Shown here one piece after another: positions 7,592 to 15,337 of a DNA stretch of 22,666 nucleotides. The notes below the pieces were generated by a model. That model ran no database searches and was not told the DNA's origin. It worked only from the letters and a program-made list of their open reading frames with translations. The position numbers and the translations under genes are program-made. The stretch lies in the IMG/VR virus record IMGVR_UViG_3300036945_000353, positions 1 to 22,666 of that record. The stretch is one strand, 5' to 3'. This stretch comes from a virus. Position 1 is the stretch's first letter; every line of letters starts with the position of its first letter.

Positions 7592-8085
7592 TTGTAGATC
7601 TTTATCTCGTATATCAATTTCTTAAAAGACTGACTATGTCATTTGACTCATGGCCTTCATTTAAGACAGGCGTCATTAATGATAAAGGTGAAATCCTGAT
7701 TAAGAAACAGAATAGATCACGTGAGCAAAATGACTCATTTGGTAAATTTGATCTTATGATTCTAAAACTCAAGAAATTATTAGCTAAAATTCCTGGTGGT
7801 TCTACCAAACTAGCATCGTACGCTGCAGCATTATGGCTTATCAAAGAGAATAATGCATATGTAGATGAAGCGCTTATGGAACAACAGTTAGTATCATATA
7901 TGCACTATATCAAAGAAAATGTAGATGTCAATAAAAAGTTTGACTTGATCTTTGAAGATGTGATTATTAATTCAGTTGGTTCTGGTAAAATTGACGGTAT
8001 TGGTATTGGACCAAGAGGTGAGCCTGGATTGACCAAATCACAGATGAATAAATATAAGAAAATGACATTAAAGGATAAAGCATAA
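7588..8085 (+). CDS. Conserved phage protein of unknown function
   Basis: The 165-residue product is Lys-rich with a helical N-terminal part (D-L-Y-L-V-Y-Q-F-L-K-R-L), a central S-x-K-L-A-S-Y-A-A-A-L-W-L-I-K-E helix and a Gly-rich tail (G-S-G-K-I-D-G-I-G-I-G-P-R-G-E-P-G). The Gly-rich segment ends S-Q-M-N-K-Y-K-K. I recall this family as conserved in T4-like marine phages, usually as 'hypothetical' or possibly virion protein. It overlaps the upstream gene by ATGA and its stop is immediately followed by the ATG of the i-spanin gene, so it is the middle gene of a coupled set. No catalytic motif is recognised. Confidence 0.7.
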   Translation: MIVDLYLVYQFLKRLTMSFDSWPSFKTGVINDKGEILIKKQNRSREQNDSFGKFDLMILKLKKLLAKIPGGSTKLASYAAALWLIKENNAYVDEALMEQQLVSYMHYIKENVDVNKKFDLIFEDVIINSVGSGKIDGIGIGPRGEPGLTKSQMNKYKKMTLKDKA

Positions 8086-8544
8086 ATGGGTATGAAACTT
8101 GCCGCAATAGTTGGCGCTTTGTTATTGGTAATGTCTGCTTTATTCTATTGGTATTATAATGATACGCAGTCAAGAATGGCTGTATATAGTGAGAATAATG
8201 CTCGACTTGAGGTTGCAGTACAAACAAATCAACAAGCAATTTCTGAGTTAAAGTTACAAAACTATTTGGCCAATGCAGAATTGAAAAAAGTAAATACGGC
8301 ATTTTCGGCTTCAAGAGAACAAAATAGACAATTAGTAGATAGACTATCAAAACATGAAATTGGTGTATTAGCTGCAATCAAACCAGCTTTGGTTGAAGGT
8401 ATCATCAACAATGCCTCAGCTAAGGCTCTAAGATGTTTTGAAATATTAAGTGGTAGTCCACTCACAGATAAAGAAATGGATGCAAAAGATGCAAAAGCGT
8501 TTAATAGTGAATGTCCTTGGTTGTGGGTTAGTGTTACTCCTTAG
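8086..8544 (+). CDS. Inner-membrane spanin (Rz-like i-spanin)
   Basis: The 152-residue product has a single N-terminal transmembrane helix (residues ~5-23, A-A-I-V-G-A-L-L-L-V-M-S-A-L-F). A periplasmic coiled coil rich in Gln, Leu, Asn and Ala follows (about 30-90: A-R-L-E-V-A-V-Q-T-N-Q-Q-A-I-S-E-L-K), then a small globular tail with two cysteines. This is the standard architecture of an Rz-type i-spanin, which pairs with an outer-membrane lipoprotein to fuse the two membranes after the endolysin acts. An o-spanin gene with a lipobox starts inside its 3' end in another frame, which strongly supports the call. Membrane topology N-in/C-out is expected from the family. Confidence 0.85.
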   Translation: MGMKLAAIVGALLLVMSALFYWYYNDTQSRMAVYSENNARLEVAVQTNQQAISELKLQNYLANAELKKVNTAFSASREQNRQLVDRLSKHEIGVLAAIKPALVEGIINNASAKALRCFEILSGSPLTDKEMDAKDAKAFNSECPWLWVSVTP

Positions 8545-8857
8545 TGCTTGTGCACAGCCAAAACCAATTGAAATATCATCTAAGCCTATTGACAAACCAG
8601 CATTGGTTTTGCCAACGGCTGACACGTTAAATCTTCGTGAAGTAAAATGGATTATAATTACACCTGAAAATGCAGAGCAAGTATTTAAAACATTACCAAC
8701 AACAGGCGGCAAAGTTGCTGTTTTTGCACTTACTGATAAAGGTTATGAAAATCTTTCTTTGAATATTAATGATTTAAGAACATATGTGCAGCAGTTACAA
8801 TCTATTATAGTTGCATACGAAGGATATTATTCCGCCGGTGTTAAGGCATATCAGTAA
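8480..8857 (+). CDS. Outer-membrane lipoprotein spanin (Rz1-like o-spanin)
   Basis: The product has 125 residues. The N-terminus is a lipoprotein signal peptide: basic M-Q-K-M-Q-K-R, hydrophobic L-I-V-N-V-L-G-C-G-L-V-L-L, then lipobox L-S-A-C with the acylated Cys at residue 24. The mature part starts A-Q-P-K-P and is Pro/Lys/Ile-rich, as is typical of Rz1 proteins. It overlaps the i-spanin gene by 65 bases in the +1 frame, the usual overlapping spanin design. ATG 8480 is chosen; an ATG at 8489 is equally possible, since only weak purine-rich sequence precedes either one. It is longer than lambda Rz1, and the C-terminal ~90 residues have no recognised motif. Confidence 0.85.
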   Translation: MQKMQKRLIVNVLGCGLVLLLSACAQPKPIEISSKPIDKPALVLPTADTLNLREVKWIIITPENAEQVFKTLPTTGGKVAVFALTDKGYENLSLNINDLRTYVQQLQSIIVAYEGYYSAGVKAYQ

Positions 8858-8880
8858 CATAAAAGTTGGAGTATCCTAAA

Positions 8881-9171
8881 ATGTCAGAAGCATCAGATGA
8901 AAAACGATTAGATCGTATTGAAGAAAAAATTGATAGACTATCAGAAGCAATGGTACTGATTGCTAGAACCGATGAAAAGTTGGTTGCTATGGAGCAAAAA
9001 TATGGTGCCCAGTATGAACGTATGAATAGATTTTCTACCAAACTTGATGACATTGAGAGACAAGTAATTCTCAATGCCCAGGTATCTCGTAACATATCCA
9101 CATTGTTTTGGATTTTGGTTACAGCAGTAACTGGCGGTGTTGCAACAATGTTAATGCAATTTTACAACTAA
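8881..9171 (+). CDS. Coiled-coil protein with C-terminal membrane helix (holin or XhlA-like candidate)
   Basis: The product has 96 residues. Residues 1-70 form an amphipathic, charged coiled coil (E-K-R-L-D-R-I-E-E-K-I-D-R-L-S-E-A-M), and residues ~74-92 form one hydrophobic transmembrane helix (I-S-T-L-F-W-I-L-V-T-A-V-T-G-G-V-A-T-M). This layout resembles XhlA-type membrane-associated lysis proteins, which have an N-terminal coiled coil and a C-terminal membrane anchor. It sits directly after the spanin pair and in the same region as the endolysin, so it is the best holin candidate in the window. The ATG at 8881 follows GGAG by 9 bases. The lysis function is inferred from architecture and neighbours. 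Confidence 0.65.
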   Translation: MSEASDEKRLDRIEEKIDRLSEAMVLIARTDEKLVAMEQKYGAQYERMNRFSTKLDDIERQVILNAQVSRNISTLFWILVTAVTGGVATMLMQFYN

Positions 9172-9184
9172 GTGCTCTTTTTAG

Positions 9185-9212
9185 TTGACATTTATCTACA
9201 TGATGGTATAAT
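9185..9212 (+). promoter_or_regulatory. Strong sigma-70-type promoter for the primase-thyX-nrdBA block
   Basis: TTGACA (9185-9190), a 16-base spacer and a perfect TATAAT (9207-9212) with TGG just before it. It lacks the AAAATAG upstream extension seen in the other early promoters of this phage. It lies 13 bases after the previous stop and 35 bases before the primase start. Confidence 0.8.
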
Positions 9213-9246
9213 GAATTAATGGTTCAATATATTATTGGAGACAATA

Positions 9247-10263
9247 TTGCATTACATTGATTATAAGTATGTTAACATGTTATCGGTAAGGCTTGATAGG
9301 TTTACTGTCAAGTCTACCAATCCATATAAGGTGAACTTTAGATGTCCTATCTGTGGTGATAGTCAAACATCCAAAACAAAGACCAGAGGATGGATTCTTG
9401 AAAAAGATAATAAAGCCATGTTCCATTGTTTTAACTGTAGTACAAGTCTTGGTTTAAAAAATCTATTACGATCGGTTGACATCAATCTATATAATAACTA
9501 TATTATTGATTTTAAAATGGATCTAGGACAAGTTGTCAAAGAAGAGATTCAGTCTCCTATTGATACGCTTGTTCATAAGGTGCCACAATTCAAAAAGGCT
9601 AATTCGCCATTACTTAAGATTAAAAAAATTAGTCAGCTGCAACCAGATCATCCTGCCAAAAGATATGTAGAGAATCGTAAGATCCCTACTTCAAGCCATT
9701 ATAAACTATACTACACACCTAAATACAATGCCTGGGTAAATACTATTCTTCCAGACAAACTGAATGCTAAAATGGATGAACCACGACTTGTCATTCCGTT
9801 TATTGATAAAAATGGTATCTTGATTGGTTTTACTGGACGATCATTTAAGAAGGATGGTCTGCGCTACCTTACCATAATGCTTGATGAAAGTAAACCAAAG
9901 ATTTTTGGTCTGAATACTGTTGACTTTACTCGGCCTTACTATATCGTTGAAGGGCCAATTGATAGTCTGTTTATTGATAATGCAATTGCGACTGGTGATG
10001 CTGGTGGTAGTGATTTGGCTCTTGAAAACACAGAGAATGCTATCTATGTGTTTGATAATGAACCACGGAATAAACAGATATGTGATCGTATGGAAAAACT
10101 GTTAGATAAAGGATATAAATTGTGCATTTGGCCAACTAATTTGGTTGACAAAGATATAAATGATGCTATAATGTCTGGATTGGATCCTAAAGCGATCATT
10201 GAAAAGAATATATATAGTGGTTTGGTCGGCAAACTACAACTCAGCCATTGGAGAAAATGTTAA
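9247..10263 (+). CDS. DNA primase, T4 gp61-like
   Basis: The 338-residue product has a CHC2-type zinc-binding domain at the N-terminus (C33-P-I-C36 and H60-C61-F-N-C64). A TOPRIM-like catalytic domain follows, with acidic residues at E235 in Y-I-V-E-G-P-I-D and D270 in V-F-D-N-E. This fits the primase subunit of T4-like phages, which works with a gp41-type helicase to make RNA primers for lagging-strand synthesis. I start it at the TTG at 9247, because GGAG (9237-9240) lies 6 bases before it and the upstream TTG at 9235 overlaps that site; this gives M-H-Y-I-D-Y-K-Y-V-N. Its stop overlaps the thyX ATG (TAATG). The strong promoter at 9185 drives it. Confidence 0.9.
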   Translation: MHYIDYKYVNMLSVRLDRFTVKSTNPYKVNFRCPICGDSQTSKTKTRGWILEKDNKAMFHCFNCSTSLGLKNLLRSVDINLYNNYIIDFKMDLGQVVKEEIQSPIDTLVHKVPQFKKANSPLLKIKKISQLQPDHPAKRYVENRKIPTSSHYKLYYTPKYNAWVNTILPDKLNAKMDEPRLVIPFIDKNGILIGFTGRSFKKDGLRYLTIMLDESKPKIFGLNTVDFTRPYYIVEGPIDSLFIDNAIATGDAGGSDLALENTENAIYVFDNEPRNKQICDRMEKLLDKGYKLCIWPTNLVDKDINDAIMSGLDPKAIIEKNIYSGLVGKLQLSHWRKC

Positions 10264-10928
10264 TGAAGGTCAATCTATTTGCCTATTCACAACCTGTTAA
10301 AGATCGTATTATTGGCCTAGATGATATTCAAGATATTATTGCCTATTGTGCTAAGGTATCAAATCCACAATTTCAAACAAACTTTGAAACATCAGAAAAA
10401 CTATTAAAATATCTTATTGCAAATGCTCATTGGTCTCCATTTGAAATGGTTTCAGCTACTATTGAGATTGAAACCACTCGTGATATTGCTCGACAAATGC
10501 TTCGCCATCGGTCGTTCTCATTCCAAGAGTTTAGTCAACGCTATAAAGAAGTTGATGCTTTGGGTAATTCATTTGTTATCCGTGAAGCTCGTTTACAACA
10601 TCCAACCAATCGTCAAGACTCAATTGAAACTGACGATGAAGAATTGCAGCATCAATGGGCTGCAGCACAACAAAGTGTGATTGATCTTTCTAAAAAAGCA
10701 TATGACTGGGCATTAAAGAATGGTATTGCTAAAGAGGTGGCACGCTCAGTTCTACCAGAAGGTAATACTGTATCACGTTTATATATGCAAGGTACTATTC
10801 GTTCATGGATTCATTATATTACTCTACGTTCCGCCAATGGAACACAAAAAGAACACATGGAACTTGCGGTAGAAATTGGTAAGGCAATTGCCGAAATCTT
10901 CCCACTTTCTAGTCAAATCACACAATAA
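10263..10928 (+). CDS. thyX: Flavin-dependent thymidylate synthase ThyX
   Basis: The product (221 residues) converts dUMP to dTMP with methylene-tetrahydrofolate, FAD and NADPH. The signature R-H-R-x7-S appears as R-H-R-S-F-S-F-Q-E-F-S-Q-R-Y at residues 81-94. The upstream H-W-S-P-F-E segment and the C-terminal R-S-W-I-H-Y-I-T-L-R segment are also typical. I choose the ATG at 10263, which overlaps the primase stop (TAATG) and lies 9 bases after GGAG; ATG 10257 would add two residues. It is followed by nrdB and nrdA, forming a nucleotide-supply block. The length is normal for ThyX and all key residues are present. Confidence 0.96.
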   Translation: MKVNLFAYSQPVKDRIIGLDDIQDIIAYCAKVSNPQFQTNFETSEKLLKYLIANAHWSPFEMVSATIEIETTRDIARQMLRHRSFSFQEFSQRYKEVDALGNSFVIREARLQHPTNRQDSIETDDEELQHQWAAAQQSVIDLSKKAYDWALKNGIAKEVARSVLPEGNTVSRLYMQGTIRSWIHYITLRSANGTQKEHMELAVEIGKAIAEIFPLSSQITQ

Positions 10929-10940
10929 AGAGGTACGTAA

Positions 10941-11912
10941 ATGCTTTTCGAAGAACAAATTTCAAGAAAGCCGGATCTATATCCATGGACTAAACAGTTT
11001 ATGGATGCTATTTGGCAAGGGTTTTGGACACCCGACGAGTTTAATTTTAGATCAGATTATTCACAATACAAAAATGATCTATCACCAGAAGAGCAACAGA
11101 TCGTTGTTCGTGCACTGAGTGCTATTGGTCAGATTGAAGTTGCTGTTAAAACATTTTGGTCAAATATTGGCGATAAGATGCCGCACCCATCAATCCGTGA
11201 CCTAGGTTATTCTATGGCTAACTCAGAAGTCATTCATAACCTTGCATATGAAAAACTACTTGATGTTCTACATTTGACACATATCTTTGAAGAAAACCTA
11301 AATGAAGAAGTCATTAAAGGTCGTGTTAACTATCTTCGTAAATATTTGAAAAAAGCATATTCAAACGACAAAAAGCAATATATCTATTCCATTATTTTGT
11401 TTACACTGTTTGTAGAGAATGTTTCTCTTTTCAGTCAGTTCTATATTATCATGCACTTCAATCGTAACCGTGCAGTATTAAAAGATTGTGCACAACAAGT
11501 ACAATATACTCGTAATGAAGAAATGCTTCATGCTCAAGTTGGTGTTAAGTTAATTAATACACTTCGTGAAGAATATCCAGACTTGTTTGATGCTGAACTT
11601 GAGGAACGTATTGCACATGAATGCATTGATTCTTTAAAAGCAGAGTCAAAAGTTATTGATTGGATTATGGGTGATTATAATATTCCAGGATTAAATGCTG
11701 AAATTCTGAAATCATTTATTGCAAAGCGTATGAAAGACTCTCTTGATCAAATTGGATTTAATTCAAGTGAGATTCAATATAATCCACAACACATCGAACA
11801 AACATATTGGTTTGATGAAGAACTACTTGGTGCAAATATGACTGACTTCTTTCAGAAACGTCCCGTTGAATATGCCAAAGGTAAAGGCATTGATGCTGAT
11901 GATCTGTTTTAA
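10941..11912 (+). CDS. nrdB: Class I ribonucleotide reductase, small (beta) subunit
   Basis: The product has 323 residues and is the ferritin-like subunit that makes the tyrosyl radical for NDP reduction. Metal ligands are visible: E66 (I-G-Q-I-E, where E. coli has Asp84), E96-x-x-H99, E159 in L-F-V-E-N, and E194-x-x-H197 in N-E-E-M-L-H. The radical Tyr is at 103, four residues after H99, as in E. coli NrdB (H118/Y122). An AAAGAGGT ribosome-binding site lies upstream. The Glu in place of the first Asp ligand is a known variation among class I subunits. It is adjacent to nrdA in the order B-A, the reverse of E. coli. Confidence 0.95.
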   Translation: MLFEEQISRKPDLYPWTKQFMDAIWQGFWTPDEFNFRSDYSQYKNDLSPEEQQIVVRALSAIGQIEVAVKTFWSNIGDKMPHPSIRDLGYSMANSEVIHNLAYEKLLDVLHLTHIFEENLNEEVIKGRVNYLRKYLKKAYSNDKKQYIYSIILFTLFVENVSLFSQFYIIMHFNRNRAVLKDCAQQVQYTRNEEMLHAQVGVKLINTLREEYPDLFDAELEERIAHECIDSLKAESKVIDWIMGDYNIPGLNAEILKSFIAKRMKDSLDQIGFNSSEIQYNPQHIEQTYWFDEELLGANMTDFFQKRPVEYAKGKGIDADDLF

Positions 11913-11924
11913 GGAGAAGAAAGA

Positions 11925-13601
11925 ATGATTGATACAACAAAAAATTGGTGGTGGGCGAATGATGACTCTCGGACATTCCTATCACGTGGATATATTGATG
12001 GTAATATGACCGCAGAGGAACGCGTTCGGGAGATTGCTAAGACCGCAGAACGTATTCTTGACATGGAAGGTTTTGCCGACAAGTTTTATCACTATATGAG
12101 TCGTGGATATTATTCACTTTCATCACCTGTCTGGAGTAACTTTGGTACCAAAAAAGGTCTTCCTATCTCGTGTAATGGAGTATATATTGATGACTCTATT
12201 GAAAGTATTTTAACCAAAGTAGGCGAAGTCGGAACACAAACAAAGAGCGGCGCCGGCACAAGTGGTTATCTTGGCAGCATTCGTCCAAGAGGTTCTATCA
12301 TTAAGAGTGGCGGTAAAGCTGACGGACCTGTTCACTATGCAAATATGTTTGAAACTACAGTCGATATTATCAGCCAAGGCAATGTTCGCCGCGGTTCAAT
12401 GGCTGTTTATTTGGATATTGAATCGCCTGACATTATGGAATTTCTTGATGCACGTGAGGAAGGATCGTCAATTAAGAACTTGTCCTTAGGTGTTTGCATT
12501 TCAGATAAGTTTATGCAAGAAATGATTGACGGTGATGTAGCTAAAAGAACTGTCTGGGCAAGAGTACTTCGTAAGCGCCGTGAGTCCGGTTATCCATATC
12601 TGTTCTTTTCTGATACTGTTAATAACAATAAGCCTCAAGTTCTTAAAGACAAGAATAGAACTATTTGGGCCTCTAATCTGTGTTCAGAAATTGCATTGCC
12701 TTCATCAAACGATGAGTCATTTGTTTGTAACTTGGCCTCTATGAATGCTTTGACATATGATGAATGGCAGAACACCGATGCTGTTGAAACCATGATTTAT
12801 TTTCTTGATGCTGTTATGGAAGAATATATTGAGAAGACAAAAGACATTCCATTCATGGAAGCATCATATAACTTTGCTGTTCGTTGGAGAGCATTGGGTC
12901 TGGGTATTCTTGGATGGCATACTTATCTACAATCAAAGATGATTGCATTTGAATCATTTGCTGCTCATATGGAAAACATCAAAATTTCAAAATTCATTGA
13001 TGATAAATCAATGATTGCAACTAAGGAACTTGCACTTGAATATGGTGAACCATCAGGAATGCTTGGATATGGTCAACGAAATCTTACACGTTGTGCTATC
13101 GCTCCTACTACTTCTTCTAGTTTTATATTAGGTCAGGTAAGTCCAAGCATTGAACCATTGGCCTCAAATTATTTTACAAAAGACCTAGCAAAAGGTAAGT
13201 TCACCTACAAAAATCCTTATCTAGACTCTGTGATACAGGATCATGTGAGTCATGGTGACACTGCAATGGGTTATAAAGAAATTTGGGAATCAGTCTTGAA
13301 ACGTGGTGGTTCTGTTCAACATCTTGAATTCTTGAGTCAAGATGAAAAAGATGTATTTAAAACATTCTCTGAAATTACACCATTGACTATTGTTCAACAA
13401 GCTGCGGCAAGACAAAAGTATGTTGATCAGGCACAGTCATTGAACCTTCTTATTCACCCAGATGTATCAGCAAAGGATGTAAATGCGTTGCTTATCGAAG
13501 GCTGGAAACTTGGAGTAAAAACATTCTATTACCAACGTTCTGCCAATCCTGCACAAGAATTGGTGAGAAATATTCTGGAATGTAGTACGTGTGAAGCTTG
13601 A
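11925..13601 (+). CDS. nrdA: Class I ribonucleotide reductase, large (alpha) subunit, compact form
   Basis: The product has 558 residues; E. coli NrdA has 761. The catalytic set is complete: C83 in I-S-C-N-G-V, N251-L-C253-S-E255, the second redox Cys in F-V-C-N-L-A-S (about 268), the radical-transfer pair Y535-Y536 in F-Y-Y-Q-R-S, and a C-terminal C-S-T-C redox tail for glutaredoxin or thioredoxin reduction. It begins directly at the catalytic core with no N-terminal ATP-cone, so it should lack dATP feedback on overall activity, which favours runaway dNTP synthesis during infection. AAGGAG precedes the ATG. A strong terminator follows 22 bases downstream, ending the primase-thyX-nrdB-nrdA unit. 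Confidence 0.95.
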   Translation: MIDTTKNWWWANDDSRTFLSRGYIDGNMTAEERVREIAKTAERILDMEGFADKFYHYMSRGYYSLSSPVWSNFGTKKGLPISCNGVYIDDSIESILTKVGEVGTQTKSGAGTSGYLGSIRPRGSIIKSGGKADGPVHYANMFETTVDIISQGNVRRGSMAVYLDIESPDIMEFLDAREEGSSIKNLSLGVCISDKFMQEMIDGDVAKRTVWARVLRKRRESGYPYLFFSDTVNNNKPQVLKDKNRTIWASNLCSEIALPSSNDESFVCNLASMNALTYDEWQNTDAVETMIYFLDAVMEEYIEKTKDIPFMEASYNFAVRWRALGLGILGWHTYLQSKMIAFESFAAHMENIKISKFIDDKSMIATKELALEYGEPSGMLGYGQRNLTRCAIAPTTSSSFILGQVSPSIEPLASNYFTKDLAKGKFTYKNPYLDSVIQDHVSHGDTAMGYKEIWESVLKRGGSVQHLEFLSQDEKDVFKTFSEITPLTIVQQAAARQKYVDQAQSLNLLIHPDVSAKDVNALLIEGWKLGVKTFYYQRSANPAQELVRNILECSTCEA

Positions 13602-13623
13602 TTACTGAAAAATAGATGAGATA

Positions 13624-13664
13624 AATAAGCGGTAGGACATAAAGTCTTACTGCTTATTTTTTTT
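13624..13664 (+). terminator. Strong Rho-independent terminator after nrdA
   Basis: A 15-bp stem (left arm from AATAAGC, right arm ending GCTTATT, with two G-T pairs) and a 5-base loop ATAAA are followed by a run of T. It closes the nucleotide-metabolism operon. The GATAAATA at 13620 overlaps its base and is more likely part of the stem than a promoter. Confidence 0.9.
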
Positions 13665-13676
13665 GGAGAATGACAT

Positions 13677-13838
13677 ATGACTAAAGAGGAAATTATTTGC
13701 CCTTCATGTGAAGCAGAGTTTTATATTGAATCTGATAATGAAGTGCTTTTTTGTGCACACTGTGGTACCGCACTTGATGAATCAACAGAATCTGATGATT
13801 TTTGGGAAGCATTTGAAGAAGATTCGGACGAAGAATAA
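13677..13838 (+). CDS. Small zinc-ribbon protein
   Basis: The product has 53 residues. The N-terminal half has two cysteine pairs, I-C-P-S-C-E (residues 8-11) and F-C-A-H-C-G (residues 25-28), spaced as in a zinc ribbon. The C-terminal half is very acidic (D-D-F-W-E-A-F-E-E-D-S-D-E-E). A GGAG lies 9 bases before the ATG, just after the terminator T run. Its stop overlaps the next ATG (TAATG), so it is coupled to the GIY-YIG gene. Acidic-tailed zinc ribbons may bind nucleic acid or proteins such as RNA polymerase, but nothing here decides the function. Confidence 0.75.
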   Translation: MTKEEIICPSCEAEFYIESDNEVLFCAHCGTALDESTESDDFWEAFEEDSDEE

Positions 13839-14260
13839 TGTGGTTCTATGAAGGGAAGCCATTCTCTTCAGAAGATTTAGATGATAGTCACATTGGCTTT
13901 ATTTATGAGATTACTGATACTGTGAATGGTAAAAAATACATAGGTAAGAAAAAACTTATCTCAAAACGAAGATTAGCTCCTTTGAAAGGACAGAAGCGTA
14001 AGCGAACTGTTATCAAAGAATCTGATTGGGGAACGTATTATGGTTCTAGTGAAGAACTCAAATCTTTAGTTCAAGAGTTTGGTGCTGAAAGATTTACTAG
14101 AATCATTCTTAGATTTTGTACGACTACCGCAGAAATGAGTTATTATGAAGCCAAAGAGCAATTTGTGAGAGAAGTACTACTTAAACCTGATGAATACTAT
14201 AATGCTTTTATAGGATGTAAGATTCATCGCAATCACGTAAAGCATCTTAAAGGTGAGTAA
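13838..14260 (+). CDS. GIY-YIG domain protein (putative endonuclease)
   Basis: The product has 140 residues. GIY-YIG core: G-F-I-Y-E-I-T (residues 19-25) and K-Y-I-G-K-K (about 33-38). An Arg-containing helix region and W-G-T-Y-Y-G-S-S follow, then the helix with the metal-binding Glu in M-S-Y-Y-E-A-K-E-Q-F and the terminal Asn in Y-Y-N-A-F-I-G. The full catalytic layout is therefore present. It has no NUMOD DNA-binding repeats and is short, unlike the homing endonuclease at 17117. From memory it belongs to a stand-alone family often seen in T4-like marine phages. It may be a nuclease for host or competitor DNA, or a domesticated mobile gene. It overlaps the zinc-ribbon gene and is followed after 5 bases by the next gene. 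Confidence 0.8.
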   Translation: MWFYEGKPFSSEDLDDSHIGFIYEITDTVNGKKYIGKKKLISKRRLAPLKGQKRKRTVIKESDWGTYYGSSEELKSLVQEFGAERFTRIILRFCTTTAEMSYYEAKEQFVREVLLKPDEYYNAFIGCKIHRNHVKHLKGE

Positions 14261-14265
14261 GAATC

Positions 14266-14508
14266 ATGAGTACATATGTCAGTAGAGTTGCCATATCATT
14301 TTCAATATTACTAAATTCAATCTTTGGTGGAAAACATAACCAAACATTGTCTGCTACACAATATAGTCGTAAGCGTGAAGGTAAGTTTAATATTTGTTGG
14401 CTTATTGACATATTGTTTTTCCATGAGAAAGATCATTGTGCTGAATCTTGGATCAAGTGGATGATCATTCATGAAGCCATAGACAAATATGACAAGATAG
14501 GAAAATAG
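14266..14508 (+). CDS. Conserved small phage protein of unknown function
   Basis: The product has 80 residues. A short hydrophobic N-terminal stretch (R-V-A-I-S-F-S-I-L-L-N-S-I-F-G-G) is followed by the polar segment N-Q-T-L-S-A-T-Q-Y-S-R-K-R-E-G-K and a C-terminal part C-W-L-I-D-I-L-F-F-H-E-K-D-H-C-x-E-S-W-I-K-W. From memory, highly similar small proteins occur in many large phages without function. The conserved Cys/His-containing K-D-H-C-x-x-S-W segment is the most distinctive part. The stop codon TAG lies inside the conserved upstream element (AAAATAG) of the next promoter. Confidence 0.7.
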   Translation: MSTYVSRVAISFSILLNSIFGGKHNQTLSATQYSRKREGKFNICWLIDILFFHEKDHCAESWIKWMIIHEAIDKYDKIGK

Positions 14509-14511
14509 TTG

Positions 14512-14540
14512 TTGACATTTGCTTTTATTTGATTTATAAA
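14512..14540 (+). promoter_or_regulatory. Early promoter, AAAATAGTTG-TTGACAT family
   Basis: TTGACA (14512-14517), a 17-base spacer and TATAAA (14535-14540), with the shared upstream sequence AAAATAGTTG. It drives the small-gene run beginning at 14567. Confidence 0.8.
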
Positions 14541-14566
14541 GTAAATATAACCAACAGGAGTTGACA

Positions 14567-14887
14567 ATGATTACCATCTACCAAAACCGTTGCAAAGAGT
14601 TTACTTCAGAACTTCAGAAAGAGGCTAAGTATGCAATGATGCTTGGTGCAAAACAATGGGAGACTGACTTTGCTCAGTACTACACTCCTGTATATGAAGT
14701 TAACACTAACGATCTTGAAGAAGCTTTTGAGTTGACAAATCTGTGGAATGACATGAATAAAATCAACTTATGTGCTGATCCAGGTCCAAGTTCCTCTGTT
14801 GGTGACATCTTTGTTGATTGGATTGGTCAATGTTTCATTGTTGATAACATGGGTTTCACACAAATCCCAAACCCATTTGAGGTCTAA
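14567..14887 (+). CDS. Small phage protein of unknown function
   Basis: The product has 106 residues, begins M-I-T-I-Y-Q-N-R-C-K-E-F-T-S-E-L and is acidic in the middle (N-D-L-E-E-A-F-E-L). It ends in a hydrophobic Asp/Gly/Phe segment (S-V-G-D-I-F-V-D-W-I-G-Q-C-F-I-V-D-N-M-G-F). The ATG at 14567 is chosen because AGGAG lies 6 bases upstream; starting at the TTG at 14561 would leave no room for a ribosome-binding site. It is the first gene behind an early promoter, which suggests early expression. No family of known function is recognised. Confidence 0.75.
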   Translation: MITIYQNRCKEFTSELQKEAKYAMMLGAKQWETDFAQYYTPVYEVNTNDLEEAFELTNLWNDMNKINLCADPGPSSSVGDIFVDWIGQCFIVDNMGFTQIPNPFEV

Positions 14888-14888
14888 T

Positions 14889-15092
14889 ATGTTTACATCT
14901 GATCATGACTTTGATATTCTTGAAGAGATCACTATCGGTGATGGTGCTAAACTTCGGTTGATCAAAAACACCCGTAGCAAAAATCTTGCAATCCAATCGT
15001 GGGGTCCTATGCAACAAACATGGGTCACCACGTATCGGTATAATGTTGAAGAAAACTGGAACAAATGGAAATATATTCAAAATAGTTGTTGA
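14889..15092 (+). CDS. Small protein of unknown function; stop codon lies in the next promoter
   Basis: The product has 67 residues (M-F-T-S-D-H-D-F-D-I-L-E-E-I-T), with a Trp-rich second half (S-W-G-P-M-Q-Q-T-W-V-T-T-Y and W-N-K-W-K-Y). The GAGGTCTAATATG leader is the same as that of the gene at 16806. The TGA stop is inside the TTGACA -35 box of the next promoter, and the last codons (Q-N-S-C) are encoded by the conserved promoter extension, so coding and promoter sequence overlap. No function is recognised. Confidence 0.7.
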   Translation: MFTSDHDFDILEEITIGDGAKLRLIKNTRSKNLAIQSWGPMQQTWVTTYRYNVEENWNKWKYIQNSC

Positions 15093-15117
15093 CATATGTT
15101 TCTGGTTGTGTTAAGTT
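15089..15117 (+). promoter_or_regulatory. Early promoter, AAAATAGTTG-TTGACAT family (weak -10)
   Basis: TTGACA (15089-15094), a 17-base spacer and TAAGTT in the -10 position. The upstream extension AAAATAGTTG is identical to four of the other copies. The -10 is the poorest of the set. Confidence 0.6.
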
Positions 15118-15145
15118 GTCTATGAGGAAACAAAAAGGGTTCACT

Positions 15146-15337
15146 ATGAATATTCATTCTGCTCTTGAGATTGCTAAGAAACTGCGTAAACTGGCTCACA
15201 TGGGCGACTATGGCTATGACAAGTCGGACATGATCTTGGAGTTGATTGCTATGGCTGATGACTATCAGGATCTTGCCGAAGCAATGGAAATGGAAATGAT
15301 CGTTCAAATGCAACGTGACTGGGTGGAGGCTAACTAA
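15146..15337 (+). CDS. Small helical protein of unknown function
   Basis: The product has 63 residues (M-N-I-H-S-A-L-E-I-A-K-K-L-R-K-L). It is helical and acidic in the C-terminal half, with a Met/Glu-rich run (A-M-E-M-E-M-I-V-Q-M). I start it at the ATG at 15146 because AAAGGG lies upstream at usual spacing; the in-frame ATG at 15122 has no ribosome-binding site and would sit close to the transcription start. The stop overlaps the next ATG (TAATG), and GGAGG within its last codons acts as the ribosome-binding site of the following gene. Confidence 0.7.
   Translation: MNIHSALEIAKKLRKLAHMGDYGYDKSDMILELIAMADDYQDLAEAMEMEMIVQMQRDWVEAN

Noticed and set aside
13620-13627. GATAAATA as a late promoter after nrdA
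   Set aside because: It overlaps the base of the terminator stem and is better explained as part of that hairpin.
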